Source of the DNA: Liopterus haemorrhoidalis
Lineage: Eukaryota; Arthropoda; Insecta; Coleoptera; Dytiscidae
Assembly: GCA_963971575.1 (NCBI GenBank)
Contig: OZ020619.1
Span: 26,230,800 to 26,294,799, forward strand
DNA: 64,000 nucleotides
Direction: 5' to 3'
Part shown: piece by piece, positions 34,775-46,950 of the stretch
Layout of the letters: each line of letters starts with the position of its first letter
Numbering within the stretch: position 1 is the first letter of the stretch
Translations under genes and position numbers: made by a program
The notes under the pieces: model-generated
Databases searched by the model: none
Told to the model about the DNA's origin: nothing
What the model saw: only the letters and a program-made list of their open reading frames with translations

Positions 34775-35842
34775 TTTCAAAAACAGTTTCAGTTTCATCA
34801 TCTAATAGTAGCCGAAAAGTAAATCTTTTTTGGCCTAGGCCGATTCGCTTAGTTTTTTGGCCGCTGGATGCTAGATCCATCTATGTGTCATTTCTTAAGT
34901 TACAAAATCTCCATGTTTACACGGCAACAACTGACAGTCAAACATTTATAATTGTAATAATTGTTCAATAACCATAAATTATCCAATGTAAATAAATAAA
35001 TTTATTTTTTTGAATAAAAATTACTTTTGGTCGCTCAAAAAATATAATACGCCGAAAAGATCTTGTCCGTCCTTATGTGTTTGAAGTTCTCGGCTGCGCC
35101 TCGGCCTTCAAATTCAGATGCGGCCGAAATTTATCTACTTTTTGGCCATGGTACACAAATAACTATTGATGTCTTGTAGCCTCATTATGGTTTTTTTGGC
35201 GAGCGGTAACCTTAAATATGTTAAAATTTCTAATTGTTGACAGTTAGTTACCTTTTCCTTTTCTTTTTCATAAACTTTATTACATTTTTTTGCAGGTATA
35301 TTTTAAAATGGTGTTCACTTAAAATACTTGATACTTCTTCACTACATATATTTCGTATGAAAAATTATTTATTTACTGTGTTGCAAATACTCAAATATAT
35401 AAAAAAAACAATCAGTTAAAGAAAACCCATGCCCCCTGTACAATTGAAAATGGTTTCAAATAAAACACCTTTCCAAAAAAGGTCATTGAGTTTGAACAGT
35501 TCAATAGAGCACATGTTTAACTTAAAAAAGTAAGAAACCTTAAAAATTGAATTATAGCACAAAACTAGAGAAACATGGAAGTAACAATTAAGGCGCATTC
35601 AAATTGAGGGCGCTAAAATTTATTGAGCGGTATAGATCACAGATTACGCATGTGTCGCATGCTGACTGTAGCAATTTCATGTTAGTGATAGTGACAGTAA
35701 CTATAACATAACTGCCATAGGAACGTTCTAATAAACGAGTGTGAGAGAATTGAAAAAAAAAAAAAAAACAAATTCTCTATGGAAGTCATAAAGAAAAATA
35801 TTTCGTAGCAACATTACTATATAGCAACTGTCCTTGTAACTT
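34775..35842. other. Non-coding stretch with hairpin repeats
   Basis: 34810-35155 holds imperfect inverted repeats (AAAGTAAATCTTTTTTGGCC against GGCCGAAATTTATCTACTTT) around a small CTCGGCTGCGCCTCGGC hairpin at 35093-35109, whose 17-mer is shared with 21652. The rest is AT-rich with no gene recognised. Confidence 0.45.
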
Positions 35843-35845
35843 TTA

Positions 35846-36601
35846 GGCCCAGTCTTTCCACCTTCAGGTAAACCTCTATGTAACTATCTGACACAAAAGG
35901 TTATGTGATACTTTCTGTGCTGAATAAATGTCATCTCGGCTTTCAATACAAATTTATCTATCGGATAGCTATCTTAAGGCCTTTAGAGTTAAGACTAGAG
36001 TTAATATTAACGTCTTGACTTGGAAAATTTAAGTTTTTGTATACGAATCGAAGTCATTTGCGTTTGATAGTCTGAAAAAAAAAACCTAGGTTTTAAAGAC
36101 TAGGCAAATGGAACAAGATTCAATTCCTCTGTCTATTTATCCAGGTTTGTCAAAAAGCACGTGCGCAAACTGATGTCCTCTCGCTCTTAGCTGTTTTGCG
36201 TCTTTGTCTTTTTTTACGTTGAGGTTAGTTTGTTTATAATTGTTATTTTCGAATGAAATATTAAAAAAAAAAGATTTTGGAAGAACAACTAATTAATTTA
36301 GTGAAACCTCACAAATAAACTTTTCAAAGTAAAACTGTCAACTGTTATAATAACACGATGTACGCATGCGCAAACAAAAAATTTCCAAACAAAATAAGTC
36401 AAAACATACAGACATGGATCCTGAAAAAAACCTACAAAAGTAAAACTTGGATAGCGTTCTAGTGTGATACGCCCTTAGCGGATATTTTGACTGACGTATT
36501 GAATTCACTGATTGGCATTGATATTTATTCAGCAGATGAAGGTCCAGATAACCTTACCTGTCAGATAGTTACCTAGAGGTAAAAGGTGGAAAGACCGGGC
36601 C
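35846..36601. mobile_element. PIF/Harbinger-like MITE hosting a second MITE
   Basis: TTA on both sides (35843-35845, 36602-36604). The ends start GGCCCAGTCTTTCCACCTTC and pair with the right end over about 46 bases. Without the nested 35977-36474 element it would be about 255 bp. Confidence 0.85.
35977..36474 (+). mobile_element. MITE, TATCACACTAGA family, copy A
   Basis: TTA stands at 35974-35976 and 36475-36477. The right end is the complement of GGGCGTATCACACTAGAACG. The left end (AGGCCTTTAGAG) is diverged here but preserved in copy B. A TTA duplication suggests PIF/Harbinger. Nested inside 35846-36601. Confidence 0.8.
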
Positions 36602-36604
36602 TTA

Positions 36605-37340
36605 CAGAATTGGGGGTCCATTATCTAATTTAAAAAATATATAACGCGAAAATCCACACCACACAGAAGTTTTTTATTCTTATCAAACCAGATTTCGAAT
36701 GTGTCCTTTATTTTCTTTAAAATAATAGCGTTACCGTAGTTATAGATCTTCATTTCTGGCCACCGTAGACGGTTTCGAACAAGATTTCATAGAAACTTAT
36801 CGAGATATACGAGGGTTAGCTGCATGTTTAAAACAATGGATCGAATTATATTTACATATAAGAATTCAAAATATCTTTATTTATCTGTATCATCATCTAT
36901 GTATCATTTATTATTCTTGTAATTTAAATTGTAGTATAGGTTACTATCTCTTTACCAATCGTCTAAATTCTAAATAATAGATAACGTATACCGGGGTATC
37001 GGATAGAGTAGAAGAGATGGTGCATTATATCTTAGCAGAAGACCCCCGTCGTTGACGTATTGTTAACAGCATGATGTAATGGTTGTCCAAGTGGTTGTGT
37101 AGGTGTAAACAGAGTATATACTGTGGTTGAGCCTCAGGCTTGTGCATGCATAATAATGCAGCTCTAGCAGGGGTGCACAAACTATATATTACCTTTTATG
37201 ACAGTTAATATGAGGTTCATGCACTTACTGAAATTTTAATGGTGTTTAATGCGTTTAGTAAAATCTTGTGGTAAACTTGTGAACCTGTTAACTTTATAAT
37301 GCTTTACGGAACTTGTGGAGGGGCTAGTAAGCACAATTGT
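36605..37340. other. AT-rich stretch, nothing recognised
   Basis: No feature supported. Confidence 0.4.
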
Positions 37341-37397
37341 TGTGGCTTCGTGGTAAGACGGTTGTCTACGGAGCAGAGAGATGCGGGTTCGAAATCT
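37341..37397 (+). repeat. tRNA-like SINE head
   Basis: TGGCTTCGTGGTAAGACGG matches a pol III A box, and CGGGTTCGAAATC at about 37384-37396 matches a B box. The 3' part is not tRNA-like. Confidence 0.5.
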
Positions 37398-38418
37398 TTT
37401 TATATAAATTTTTTCTGTTAAGTAAATTAATAAGTGAGATATTTCAAGTTCGTAGGCAAATGTATCTTATTAAAAACTGAATTGAACAAGGCGGGTTACA
37501 CAGGGTAGTTTCGTGTAGATATGTTCAAATAATACGTCTACATTTTTTTCGACGTGATTGTTTATAGGGGAAACTTTTTAAGATCGCAGCGTCTTTTGCG
37601 GCAAAGCTGGAACACTCGAAAGTGATATTAAACTGTTACTCGTGTATTTGTTTACATGGTGAAAATGAACACGAGTTGTTTTTTACCTGTTCTCCGAGCT
37701 TTTTTTTATTTAAACATCTTTTATATATAAAGATAATCTACGATTTAAAAGATATGTAATAATATATTATTCTAAAGAAATTTCAAGGAAATTTTTAGTT
37801 TTTCATTGTATTTTTAATTCTTTTTGACTGTCTGTCAATATAATAGCAACAAAAATATGGTAAATATATTAGTAAAAATTAATATCTCTGCCTGAAAAAG
37901 TAGAAGGCTCTTTTAATATATCAACTGATGATTTAGGCAAATTTCGGGTGGGATAAGTGCTTTTTTCAGTCTTTTCTTGGACGTAAAAAATCAGTTTCCA
38001 TAAAATGCAACGAGCAAACGTGCATGCATGGACTTGTATTTTGGCCCATTTTTAGTTTTTGGGTCAATAAAATCCTACGATCCACTTTCTCTCTGCCTCC
38101 AAACGACGTTTCAATTGATATTTTTTTCGATTTAGGTAAATTATGGAATGTTCAAAAGGGATTCTTCTTTATTCACGATTTACATTGCGGCACACAACAA
38201 AATTTATTGTTTTTTTCATGATTTACATAAATAAAACACAAATAAAAAAAACACGTATTTCTCCATTGAACAAAACAAAACAATGTCACTTTCGTATCTT
38301 CCGCAAATTGCCACCAGATGTCAGGGCGCTTAGGGAGTTTCCCCTATAGAACCTTCATCGAATATTATACTTAAAGATAATTTATTTTTATTTACTATTA
38401 ACACACTATTAATTATTA
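37398..38418. other. AT-rich stretch, no gene recognised
   Basis: Begins with a variant of the AAGTCAATAATAAGGGAGAT repeat. Two overlapping frames at 38024-38349 show no recognisable features. Confidence 0.4.
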
Positions 38419-38634
38419 ACACACAAACACCTCTTCCAACGAGAAGCCCCACCAAACTGCCAGGCCTGCAACACCAGACTGACAGTAAGGCACATTATCA
38501 TAGAATGCCCTCAATACCATAAAGAAAGAAGTTCCAACCAATTACCAGCAGACCCAGAAGAAATCCTTTCACACCAAACCGAAAATAAGATCATCAAGTT
38601 CCTAAAAGAAGCTAACTTTTTCTATAAAATTTAG
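38419..38634 (+). pseudogene. LINE ORF2 C-terminus with zinc-knuckle-like motif
   Basis: An open frame of 71 codons ending at the stop 38632-38634. It contains REAPPNCQACNTRLTVRHII followed by IECPQYHKERSSN. This CxxC...HxxxxC pattern closes ORF2 in several insect non-LTR retrotransposon clades. The insertion is 5'-truncated. The 3' UTR is cut six bases after the stop by the element 38641-40388 and resumes at about 40391, ending in AATAAA (40525-40530) and a short A run at 40537-40546. Confidence 0.8.
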
Positions 38635-38640
38635 CACATA

Positions 38641-40388
38641 CAGGGTGTTTGTTTGAAACGGGGCACCCCGAAAATCTCCTTAATTTATAAAGATAAAAAA
38701 AATCTTCAGAACAAAAGTTAAACTAGACAAAAAGGCCCATCTAAAGGTTACTATAAGAATTCTGAGGCACTTCCGGTTTCACCGGAAATGATGTCAACTT
38801 TTGATCTAGCATAAGGAATCGATAATTTTATATTTTTTTCCTTTTTAAAAGTACATTAAATTAGCTTTACAATGACAGCAAAGAGTCATATTTTTATGTT
38901 AACCATTTCAAAATGGCGACCATTTATTTACAAAATAATAATCAATAAATTTTACAAAGTTGAACGTAGCAAGCTTTGAAAACAATAAAAAAAGAAACAA
39001 AATATCTCTAAAATAAACTGTTATAACTAGTTATTATATGAAATAACATGAAATAACTTAGATTTTAATTTTTCAATTAAATATTTTATAAATAACAAGA
39101 GTTTAATAGTTTATATTGCTTATTTTTGTTTGAAAAAAAAAAAATTGTATTAATTGGTAGTAAGTTGTTATTTGTACCTAATTATGGTTTATGGACGATA
39201 TACCAACGAAGAGATGACAGATATGGTTCTGATATACGGAGAGTTCCAAAGAAATACGGTTAGGGCCCAGCGACTCTATCAGGAAAGGTATCCTAAAAGA
39301 GCTCAGCCGAGAAGGCAGTATTTTGCCAAATTAGTGAACAAATTACGCCAGCGAGGTTCTTTCGAAATTCAAAAACGACGTCCAGAAAGAGCAAACCATG
39401 TAGAAAATGACGAAGAAAGAATATTGGCTTACGTCCACTACGACTCGGAAGTGTCGGTGCGGGAGATTGCAAAAGAATGCGGTGTTTTACAATGGAAAGC
39501 CTGGAAGGGTTTAAAAAAACATGGGTTGAAGCCTTATAAACCGCATGTAAGTCAATTTATCCACGCAAATGATGAAGATCGCCGACTGAACTTTTGTAAT
39601 TGATTTTTGGGTATGTGGGAAAATGATAATCGCTTCCATTATAAAATAATGTTTTCGAACGAATCCAATTTTACCAGAAATGGTTTCTTCAATAGGAATA
39701 ATGTAAGACGTTGGTCGACGGAAAATCCCAGGGAATTAAGATCTTCCAGATTCCAACACAGGTTTGGTTTCAATGTTAGGCTGGGAATTCTAGGGACAAA
39801 AATTGTAGGCCCAATTATTTACCATGGCAGCCTTAGAGCTAACAGGTATTTAAATTTTTTACAAAATGAAGTGGAGGATTTGTTGGATGATTTACCAATT
39901 GCTGATAGGATAGGAATGTGGTTCCAACAAGATGGAGTACCAGCTCATAACGCTAGAAATGTGTGTGCCTATTTAAATGTCCAATACCCAGATAAATGGA
40001 TTGGAACACATTCACTTAATCCCTGGCCTGCACCATCGCCGGATCTCACGCCATTGGATTTTTTCGTTTGGGGGTATTTAAAAGATAGAGTGCATCGGAC
40101 AACACCAACGACGATAGAAGATTTAGAAGAAAGGGTTAGAAGTGCAATCCGGGATATCCAAGAGTGTACTCTTATAAGGGTGATGGAAGAGATTTTATTA
40201 AGAATGACAAATGTGTGGACAATAACGGTGGTTTGATCGAACATTTGTATTTTTTTTTTTTTTTTTGTGAAATTATTGTAAAGAAATAATAGTTTTTTTT
40301 TCTAAATAGTCAAATAGTTTATTTTAGAGATATTTTGTTTCTTTTTTTATTGTTTTCAAAGCTTACTACGTCACAAACAAACACCCTG
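38641..40388 (+). mobile_element. DD41D-type Tc1/mariner-superfamily element
   Basis: TA at 38639-38640 and 40389-40390. Ends CAGGGTGTTTGTTTG and complement. 1,748 bp with one transposase gene. A 55-bp segment directly inside the right end (40316-40370) recurs inverted at 38965-39019, about 320 bp in from the left end, with one mismatch. The left 320 bp therefore look like an extra block inserted between the terminus and its subterminal repeat. Confidence 0.9.
39184..40236 (+). pseudogene. DD41D-type transposase with one nonsense codon and D-to-N change
   Basis: 350 codons from the ATG at 39184. The only break is a TGA at 39601-39603 (codon 140), after which the same frame continues to the end. 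Residues 1-70 form a DUF4817-like HTH (YTNEEMTDMVLIYGEFQRNT). A second HTH with REIAKECGV follows at about 85-110. The catalytic region has SNESNF at about 158-163, where the family normally has SDE, so the first Asp is Asn here. Then QQDGVPAHNA (D250) and PDLTPLDFFVWG (D292), with 41 residues between. It should be inactive on two counts. Confidence 0.9.
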
Positions 40389-40547
40389 TATACCATAATT
40401 AATATATATCCACAAATGTATCAAAATTACTGTAAAACTTGTAAATGTAACTAAACCAATATGTACCAAACGTAAAACAATGTAAACTAATGTTCCGAGG
40501 TGCTAAGTTGTTGGAGCACCCCTAAATAAAGTAATTTAAAAAAAAAT

Positions 40548-41030
40548 GATAATGAAATGTCACTTGGTAAAAGTATTCTTTAGACCTAACAAATCATTTT
40601 TATCAGCATCACCTATATTAAGAACCGTGGAAGGTTCGAGGTGGCGGCAAAAGTAGATTATCAAGTACAATAACTATAATTACTTTTCACAACAGAACAA
40701 AATATCATAAAATATATTTGTAGAATAAAGCTTAAGCTAGAATTTGCCGCATGATACACAAATATACATCGAATGGTTTACAAGATGGCGTTTATAATGC
40801 AATTTGTTTATTTACAATGACAGGAGAGTTCTTTTTACACTTAAAAATATCCTATTAGATAAAAATTTGCTGAAAATTTTGATGTATAGATTGTTATTAA
40901 CTTTATTTCAGATTGTTATTCTTGTTTAAGAAACTATACGGTTGTGCGCATCCAGATTTCATTTAGTAGGCGACCCAAATTTAAAAAAAATATATTTATT
41001 TTTATATTAAATACATAATTGTTTATGTTT
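40548..41030 (-). repeat. Inverted, truncated copy of the repeat at 24844-25325
   Basis: Similar throughout to 24844-25325 in reverse orientation, including the GCGCACAACCGTATAG block. It abuts the 3' end of the LINE at 40546. Confidence 0.65.
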
Positions 41031-41493
41031 ATTCCAGTATGTGTATTTTTGAACTCTTAATATTATTCCTATATGTGGGTCAAAGATTTGTATAAGAATG
41101 CCAAATTTCAACTTTCTATGTTAAGCCGTTTGGCTACAATTGCTATCGTACAGACAGACAGACACATGAATGACGTTATAAGGGTTTTTTGATGGTCATA
41201 CCTACAAAACCCTAAAAAAGCAAAGTTTTTCACTCGCAAAATGAAAGCATGCAAGTTAATAGTTCATACGTTCAATCTTGGCTTGGACTTACTATGGGGT
41301 TGTCAAGGATGAAATTTGTAGTTAATAATATTGCCAACTTTAACAGCTTATTATATGACATTGGCTTAATATTTGACCGTTCTGGGTTTTTTTGTTTTTG
41401 TTTTTTGAAAGTTACACCTATCGCCTGTTTAAAGAAATCATTGTATGCTCTAAAAATTATCAAAAACTTTTTTAAAAATTAATTTTGTTGAAA

Positions 41494-42084
41494 ATGGAAC
41501 TGTCGGAAATTCGCACTATTATGAAGTATGAGTTCTTACGTGGAACTACTGCATCGGCATCACATAAAGACCGCGTGAAACATTAATATGTATTTGGCTC
41601 TAGTGTTATACGCAGAAGACATTATCAAATTGGTTCGACATATTTCGTACAGTAAACTAAAAAAAAAAAAAAAAAATGGTTCATCGATCATAGCAGAAAT
41701 ATACTGTAACCAACTAGACGAAATGATGCAAAAATTTAAAGAAAAACAGCCTAGATTGGTGAACAGATCGACTCCTATCTTATTGCATGATAACGCTAGA
41801 CCACACACTGCACAAATGACTGTGGAAAAACTACAGGAATTGGAGTTGGAACTTCTTCATCATCCTCCATTCTCACAGACATAGCCCCCACTGACTACCA
41901 CTTCTTCCGCAATTTGGGCAACTTTTTAATAGGAAAACAGTTTAATTCCGACAGTGCTGTAAAACAGGCCTTCCAGTAATTCATTGACTCTCGTCCGCCA
42001 GGGTTTTATACCACCGGCCTGAACAACCTGCCTCTTAAATGACAAAAGTGTATAGACAATATGAGTGCATACTTTTATGAATAA
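41494..42084 (+). pseudogene. Internally deleted mariner transposase
   Basis: ATG at 41494 gives MELSEIRTIMKYEFLRGTTA (mariner N-terminal HTH) and a stop near 41584. The middle is missing. From about 41690 comes AEIYCNQLDEMMQKFKEKQP then PILLHDNARPHTAQ (second catalytic Asp). A one-base loss at about 41872 shifts the frame, after which the sequence continues as DIAPTDYHFFRNLGNFLIG (third Asp) to NMSAYFYE and a stop at 42082-42084. Two more stops occur. Terminal repeats were not recognised. Confidence 0.8.
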
Positions 42085-43540
42085 ATTAATTCCTTATATT
42101 TGTGAGTTATCAACCAACAATGCCTTTTTTTCTAAAAATTTCATCCCTGACGACTTAATAACAGCTACAAGATATTTCATCTCAAATCGTATCTATCATT
42201 TTGCCCTCATTCATCAGATATTTGAATACAAATTCATAGGTTTTTCCATTTACCTGCAACTGCTCATATTTTTATGACGAATATAAACTTTCAAGAAGCT
42301 ACGATAAAATTCATTACCAAATAAGGAAATAATAAACCCTGTAATAAACTCCTCTAGCCAGAACTGGTTAGTCTCCCCTGTAAATCGGTGCTTCACCACG
42401 TAGTGTCAATAACAAGTTATTGATGTATTTTTCTGTACCCTAAAGAAATACACCCTAGAATATTAGTCTATGAATATATTTGTATGTGTGAATAAAGGAA
42501 TCATCCGAAATTATACAACTTCTCGTTCAGGTACGTGGTTAACTGCAGCAACCGGCAATTATCTGTGGGTTTGTGTGCATTATCATACGCCCATATCCGA
42601 AAAGGGGGTAGGTCTGAGGATGGGTATCCCTTTCAAGTGTTTTTTTACTTCAATATATTGCTCTTCGTTTGTTAACTTATAGGTGTGTTGTTAGTTTGAG
42701 TCAGAGAAAATATTTTCTATGAATGAATTATTGTAACGGTACATCCAAAACTGAGTTAAAATAACGCCCTGATAAATATTACAGCATTTTTTCTGTCAAT
42801 ATTAACTTTTGTTTATTTATTTACTTTATTAAACATTACAGTATGCAAAGTAATAAATATGCAAATATAAGTATGTATAGGTGCAAATATAATATTATAT
42901 ATGTAAATATAATATGGTAGGAGCATATATGTATTTAAAAAATCTTATGAATTGCTATGTATATAAATAATAAAACTAACATTCTTTCAAGATGCTAAAA
43001 TAAGGGAAATGTCAATGAATGATCACCAATGAACACTTAGCGACTACAATCTTATCTTGACATGAATTTTCACTTCTTTCAAAATTATCGCCTCTAGTTC
43101 TTCTTTGCCACTTCAAGTGTTAGTGGATTGCCTCTTATTCCAATGTTTTGATATTAATCCTATAAAAGTTAAGTATTTCTGATTAGAGCTTTTGAATTAC
43201 TTTGTAACTGAATAATATTGTTTACCGAAGTATCTTGAAAGAGTCAGTTTAGAGTCATTACAAAGTAGAGTCATTGAAAATTGATCTCAACCTGCCTGTT
43301 GAAAATTTATACCATAGTTTTAATTGGTTACCAGTTGTAATTATTTTCAATCTGAAGGTAGACATCAAGTTGGGGATAAGTTTTACAGAAAATACTAGAA
43401 CACAAGAATAGTTTTTCTCGACTTTTTCACGTCGCGGAACGATAATCCTCAAATAATTTTTTCATTAAATAATGTTTTCGCGAATTGGTGAACATGCAGA
43501 TATTATCTCGTGGTCCGACGATATAAAATTAGATATTATA
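42085..43540. other. AT-rich stretch, nothing recognised
   Basis: No gene, repeat family or RNA supported. Confidence 0.4.
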
Positions 43541-43546
43541 ACTAAA

Positions 43547-44044
43547 TTATGCTTTATGCAATTTAATACATTTTAACTTATTATGGTTTATATTGCTTAG
43601 GATAGAGGGGTCGTTGCAAAATTCCTCATGGCGAAATCTTCCAAAATTTCCCCAAAATTTTAATTCCTTGCTTCTGCCTTGTAACTGATAAAATTGCAAG
43701 GCTGAAGGCTGTTTAGTCTGACTTGAAGCGTAATCAACAGTTTTAATCACCTTTAAATGAGAAAGATTTCTTTCTCCTGACGTTGCAGATACTGGATTTG
43801 TCAAATATATTCTTAATACTATAAATACATTCGCAAATCCAGTAGCTCTTTCATTTGTTGTTAAGTATTTTAAATGATTTAAAGCATTTTTGAAGAACAA
43901 TTTTTGAAGGCAAGATTTAAAAAAAATCTTTAATAATATTTTTATTATTTTAATATTTCCTTTGATTTTCATATTTAGTTTGGTTTTGACAGTAGCGCAA
44001 AGCAGTGTGGTCTTGTTACAGAAATAAAAAGTTTTAAATATCAC
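43547..44044 (-). pseudogene. hAT transposase C-terminal fragment (ZMYM/TTF-type)
   Basis: Minus strand. In the frame beginning at 44044, the part at about residues 80-120 reads ANVFIVLRIYLTNPVSATSG then ERNLSHLKVIK. This matches the C-terminal dimerisation motif of TTF-zinc-finger hAT transposases, where ...RI.LT.PV..AS.ERSFSKLK.IK is usual. The N-terminal half of the frame is low-complexity. No ends identified. Confidence 0.6.
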
Positions 44045-44442
44045 GCCTTATAATTAGTATCTATTAAAAAAAGAGTTGTCGGGGAAGGATATCTATGGAA
44101 ATATGGTTAATATTGAAGATGCCCTTTCGTATGCATATGCAGCCATTTTCCGCTAGGTGAATAAGTTCAAGAGAGACAGAACCAGCATCAATGATAATCG
44201 CCATAGCAGACGTGCGAAGACAGCCACAATACCCAAATTTGTCCACTATGTCGTTTTAAACGACCGACGACTTATGTTATCAGAGATACTTGGCATATCG
44301 AAGAACAGGTAAATTTCATTTTAATCGAGGAATTGGATATGCGGAAGCTATCCACAAGATGGGTGCCGCGTTTGTTCTCTACAACAAACAGTCAACTTTC
44401 TCAGACTGATTAGGATAGGTTTAATATTATTAAACCGATTAA

Positions 44443-45531
44443 GGGCGTATCACACTAGAACGCTATCCAAGTTTTAATTTTGTAGGTTTCATACAGTATT
44501 TGAATAATATTTAAGACTTGGAAATTTTTTGTTTGAGCATGCATACATCGTGTTATTATGACAGTTCACAGTTTTAATTTGAAAAGTTTATTTGTGAGGT
44601 TTCACTAAATTAATTAGTTGTTCTTTCAAAATCATTTTTTTTTAAATATTACATTCGAAAATAACAATTATACAACAAACTAACCTCAACATAAAAAAAG
44701 ACAAAAACGCAAAACAGCTAAGAGCGAGAGGACATCACTTTGCGCACGCGCTTTTTGACAAACCTGGATTAATAGACACAGGAATTGAAACTTGTTCCAT
44801 TTGCCTAGTCTTTAAAACATAGTTTTTTTTTTCATACTATAATAATAATAATAATAATAATAGTTTTATTGACTAAATAACAAGTACAAAGAACTGCTTT
44901 CAGTCAGTCAATACAATATTATGGGACCAAGTCATACAAATTCATCAAAATTAACGTTGTTAAATTCATCAATTGTGTACAATGGATTATTTATAAATAA
45001 GTGTTTAGGTTTAAGTTTAAATTTGTCTAGTGGTAATGTAGTAATAGTCTCTGGTAAAAGATTATAAAATTTCACAGCAAAGTAATTTGAACAATTCCTG
45101 GATTTATTTAAGCGCAAAAACTTACCACGAATATTATTTTTACAACGCGTGTTGTGCTCGTGCGTTTCACTAAAGGTGATGTAATTGTGTAAGTTTTTGC
45201 GTATAAACAATAGACACAAATAAATAAATAATGAAGGCAATTACATTATTTTCAGCTTCACAAAAAGATCTCGACAATCCGCTCTAAAAGAAGCACTGGC
45301 AATTATTCTTACAACTTTACGTTGTAAACTGAAAATTCTATTGGCTGCAGGTGAATGTCCCCAGATTATTAACCCATAGGTTAGGTGGGACTGAAAGAGG
45401 GAGAAATAGGCTTTTAATACAACATCTATGCTGACTTCATGCCTATCACACGCAAATGACTTCCATTCGAATGTAAAAACTTTAATTTTCCAAGTCAAGA
45501 CGTTAATATTAACTCTAGTGTGATAAGGCCT
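44443..45531 (-). mobile_element. MITE, TATCACACTAGA family, copy B split by a LINE
   Basis: Inverted copy of 35977-36474. Ends GGGCGTATCACACTAGAACG and complement of AGGCCTTATCACACTAGAGT, flanked by TTAA/TTTA. Interrupted at about 44838-45437 by a 5'-truncated LINE. Without it, the length is about 490 bp. Confidence 0.8.
44838..45437 (-). pseudogene. 5'-truncated LINE end with (TTA)n tail
   Basis: Minus strand. AYFSLFQSHLTYGLIIWG then FSLQRKVVRIIASASFRADC. After one in-frame TAA at 45241-45243 it continues MPSLFIYLCLLFIRKN, HNTRCKNNIRGKFLRLN and FYNLLPETI. This is the post-RT region of a CR1/Jockey-like ORF2. The 3' end is a TTA triplet run (44841-44861 as AAT on the plus strand). It inserted into MITE copy B. 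Confidence 0.8.
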
Positions 45532-45692
45532 TTACGGAGTAAATTGGTATTTTTTATTCGATAAAGCGTCCTTTGACAAAGAGACATGAATTTCGGGAGA
45601 AACCCTTCGTATCTGTTGTGCTAATGAGACCATCAATATACCGTAGCGAAGCACGGTTTTTCAGCTAGTTACGGTATAATTCTTCATCTATA

Positions 45693-46080
45693 GTCTATCA
45701 GAAAGAGCGATAGTAATAAAATTTATTATTTGTAAAAAGTTATTCTTTTTTTTCACACAGAAGCGGCACACAAAATATGAATTGTACGAAACGAAATATT
45801 GTTAAAAAACAACCAAGTGTGCCGCACATCTTATATGGGAATACGAACTAAGGTTAAACAATATAGATCATAAAAGTTTTACCCTAAAATTCTGAAGAAA
45901 AATATGGTCACAGGCGTGAGTTTAATGATATGATAAATATAGTCACAGGCGTGCATTTAATAAAATGATAAATAGTAATATAGAAATACACAAAACCAAT
46001 TTAAACGTGTTTAAAATGTGCACGCCACTGGTAACTGCCTGACAAAAAGATTTATTACTATCGCTCTTTCTGAGATAGAC
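45693..46080 (+). mobile_element. TA-flanked MITE, GTCTATCTCAG family, copy 3
   Basis: 388 bp, TA at 45691-45692 and 46081-46082. The best-preserved right end of the three copies. Confidence 0.85.
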
Positions 46081-46082
46081 TA

Positions 46083-46773
46083 TAGCAGATCGGGTCAGTT
46101 CATAATCACACTTATTAAAATTTCTCTCAAGATACGCCAGTAAAAGAATAAGCCAATTACAATAATAAAGTAATTCAAAATTTGTTCATACAATAAATCA
46201 TAGTTATTATGCAATTTCTAGTGAGATTATGCATAATAAATTAATCGCAGGGAAAGATAAAACAAGTTAATAACATAATAAAAGCAAGAAACTTTTACCC
46301 TTGAATGCGGATATAAGACTTTAGAGAACATGTTCATGTCTTTTCGTAACGAGTACTTAAACTCAAGACTTAATTTCAACTAAAACGGTAATTGGCAAAA
46401 ACTATCCAAAGTCCACATTATAATGGTGATTGCAAGTAAGATTGGCTCAAAGGTGCTTTCAGTTAAAAAGAATGGCCGCATAGGTTAAGCTATTATATTT
46501 TTTGTTGCATCTAAGCATAGCAAATACACCTGATTATATTCAGGCAACAAGATGTTTTACGGCGCTGTTTAGGACATAATGGCGAGAAGAAACTGACATG
46601 AGAATAGCTTTGTTGTATTTGTTGTTTTGTTTTCTTTACGTGTGACATTCACTATTTGCTGGGATTTCTACTTCTCTGCTGACAATTTTAAATTGACACT
46701 GTTGTAAAACCACATTGTAAGCTGTAATTTCAGAGATGTACGTAATAAAGACTAGGAAAAGAATTTCATTTAA
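46083..46773. other. AT-rich stretch, nothing recognised
   Basis: No feature supported. Confidence 0.4.
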
Positions 46774-46950
46774 TATTAGGTTGTTGCAAAAGTTCATGAG
46801 AATTTTATTTATTTATAAATGATAATTAATATGAAATAAATGATACATTTTATATAATCAAAATATTGGCCAACTATATCTATGGCATTTTGCCTTTTGT
46901 TAGGAAGCAAATGAATCCCGCATTGAAAAAACGTATCATCTTTAAACGTA

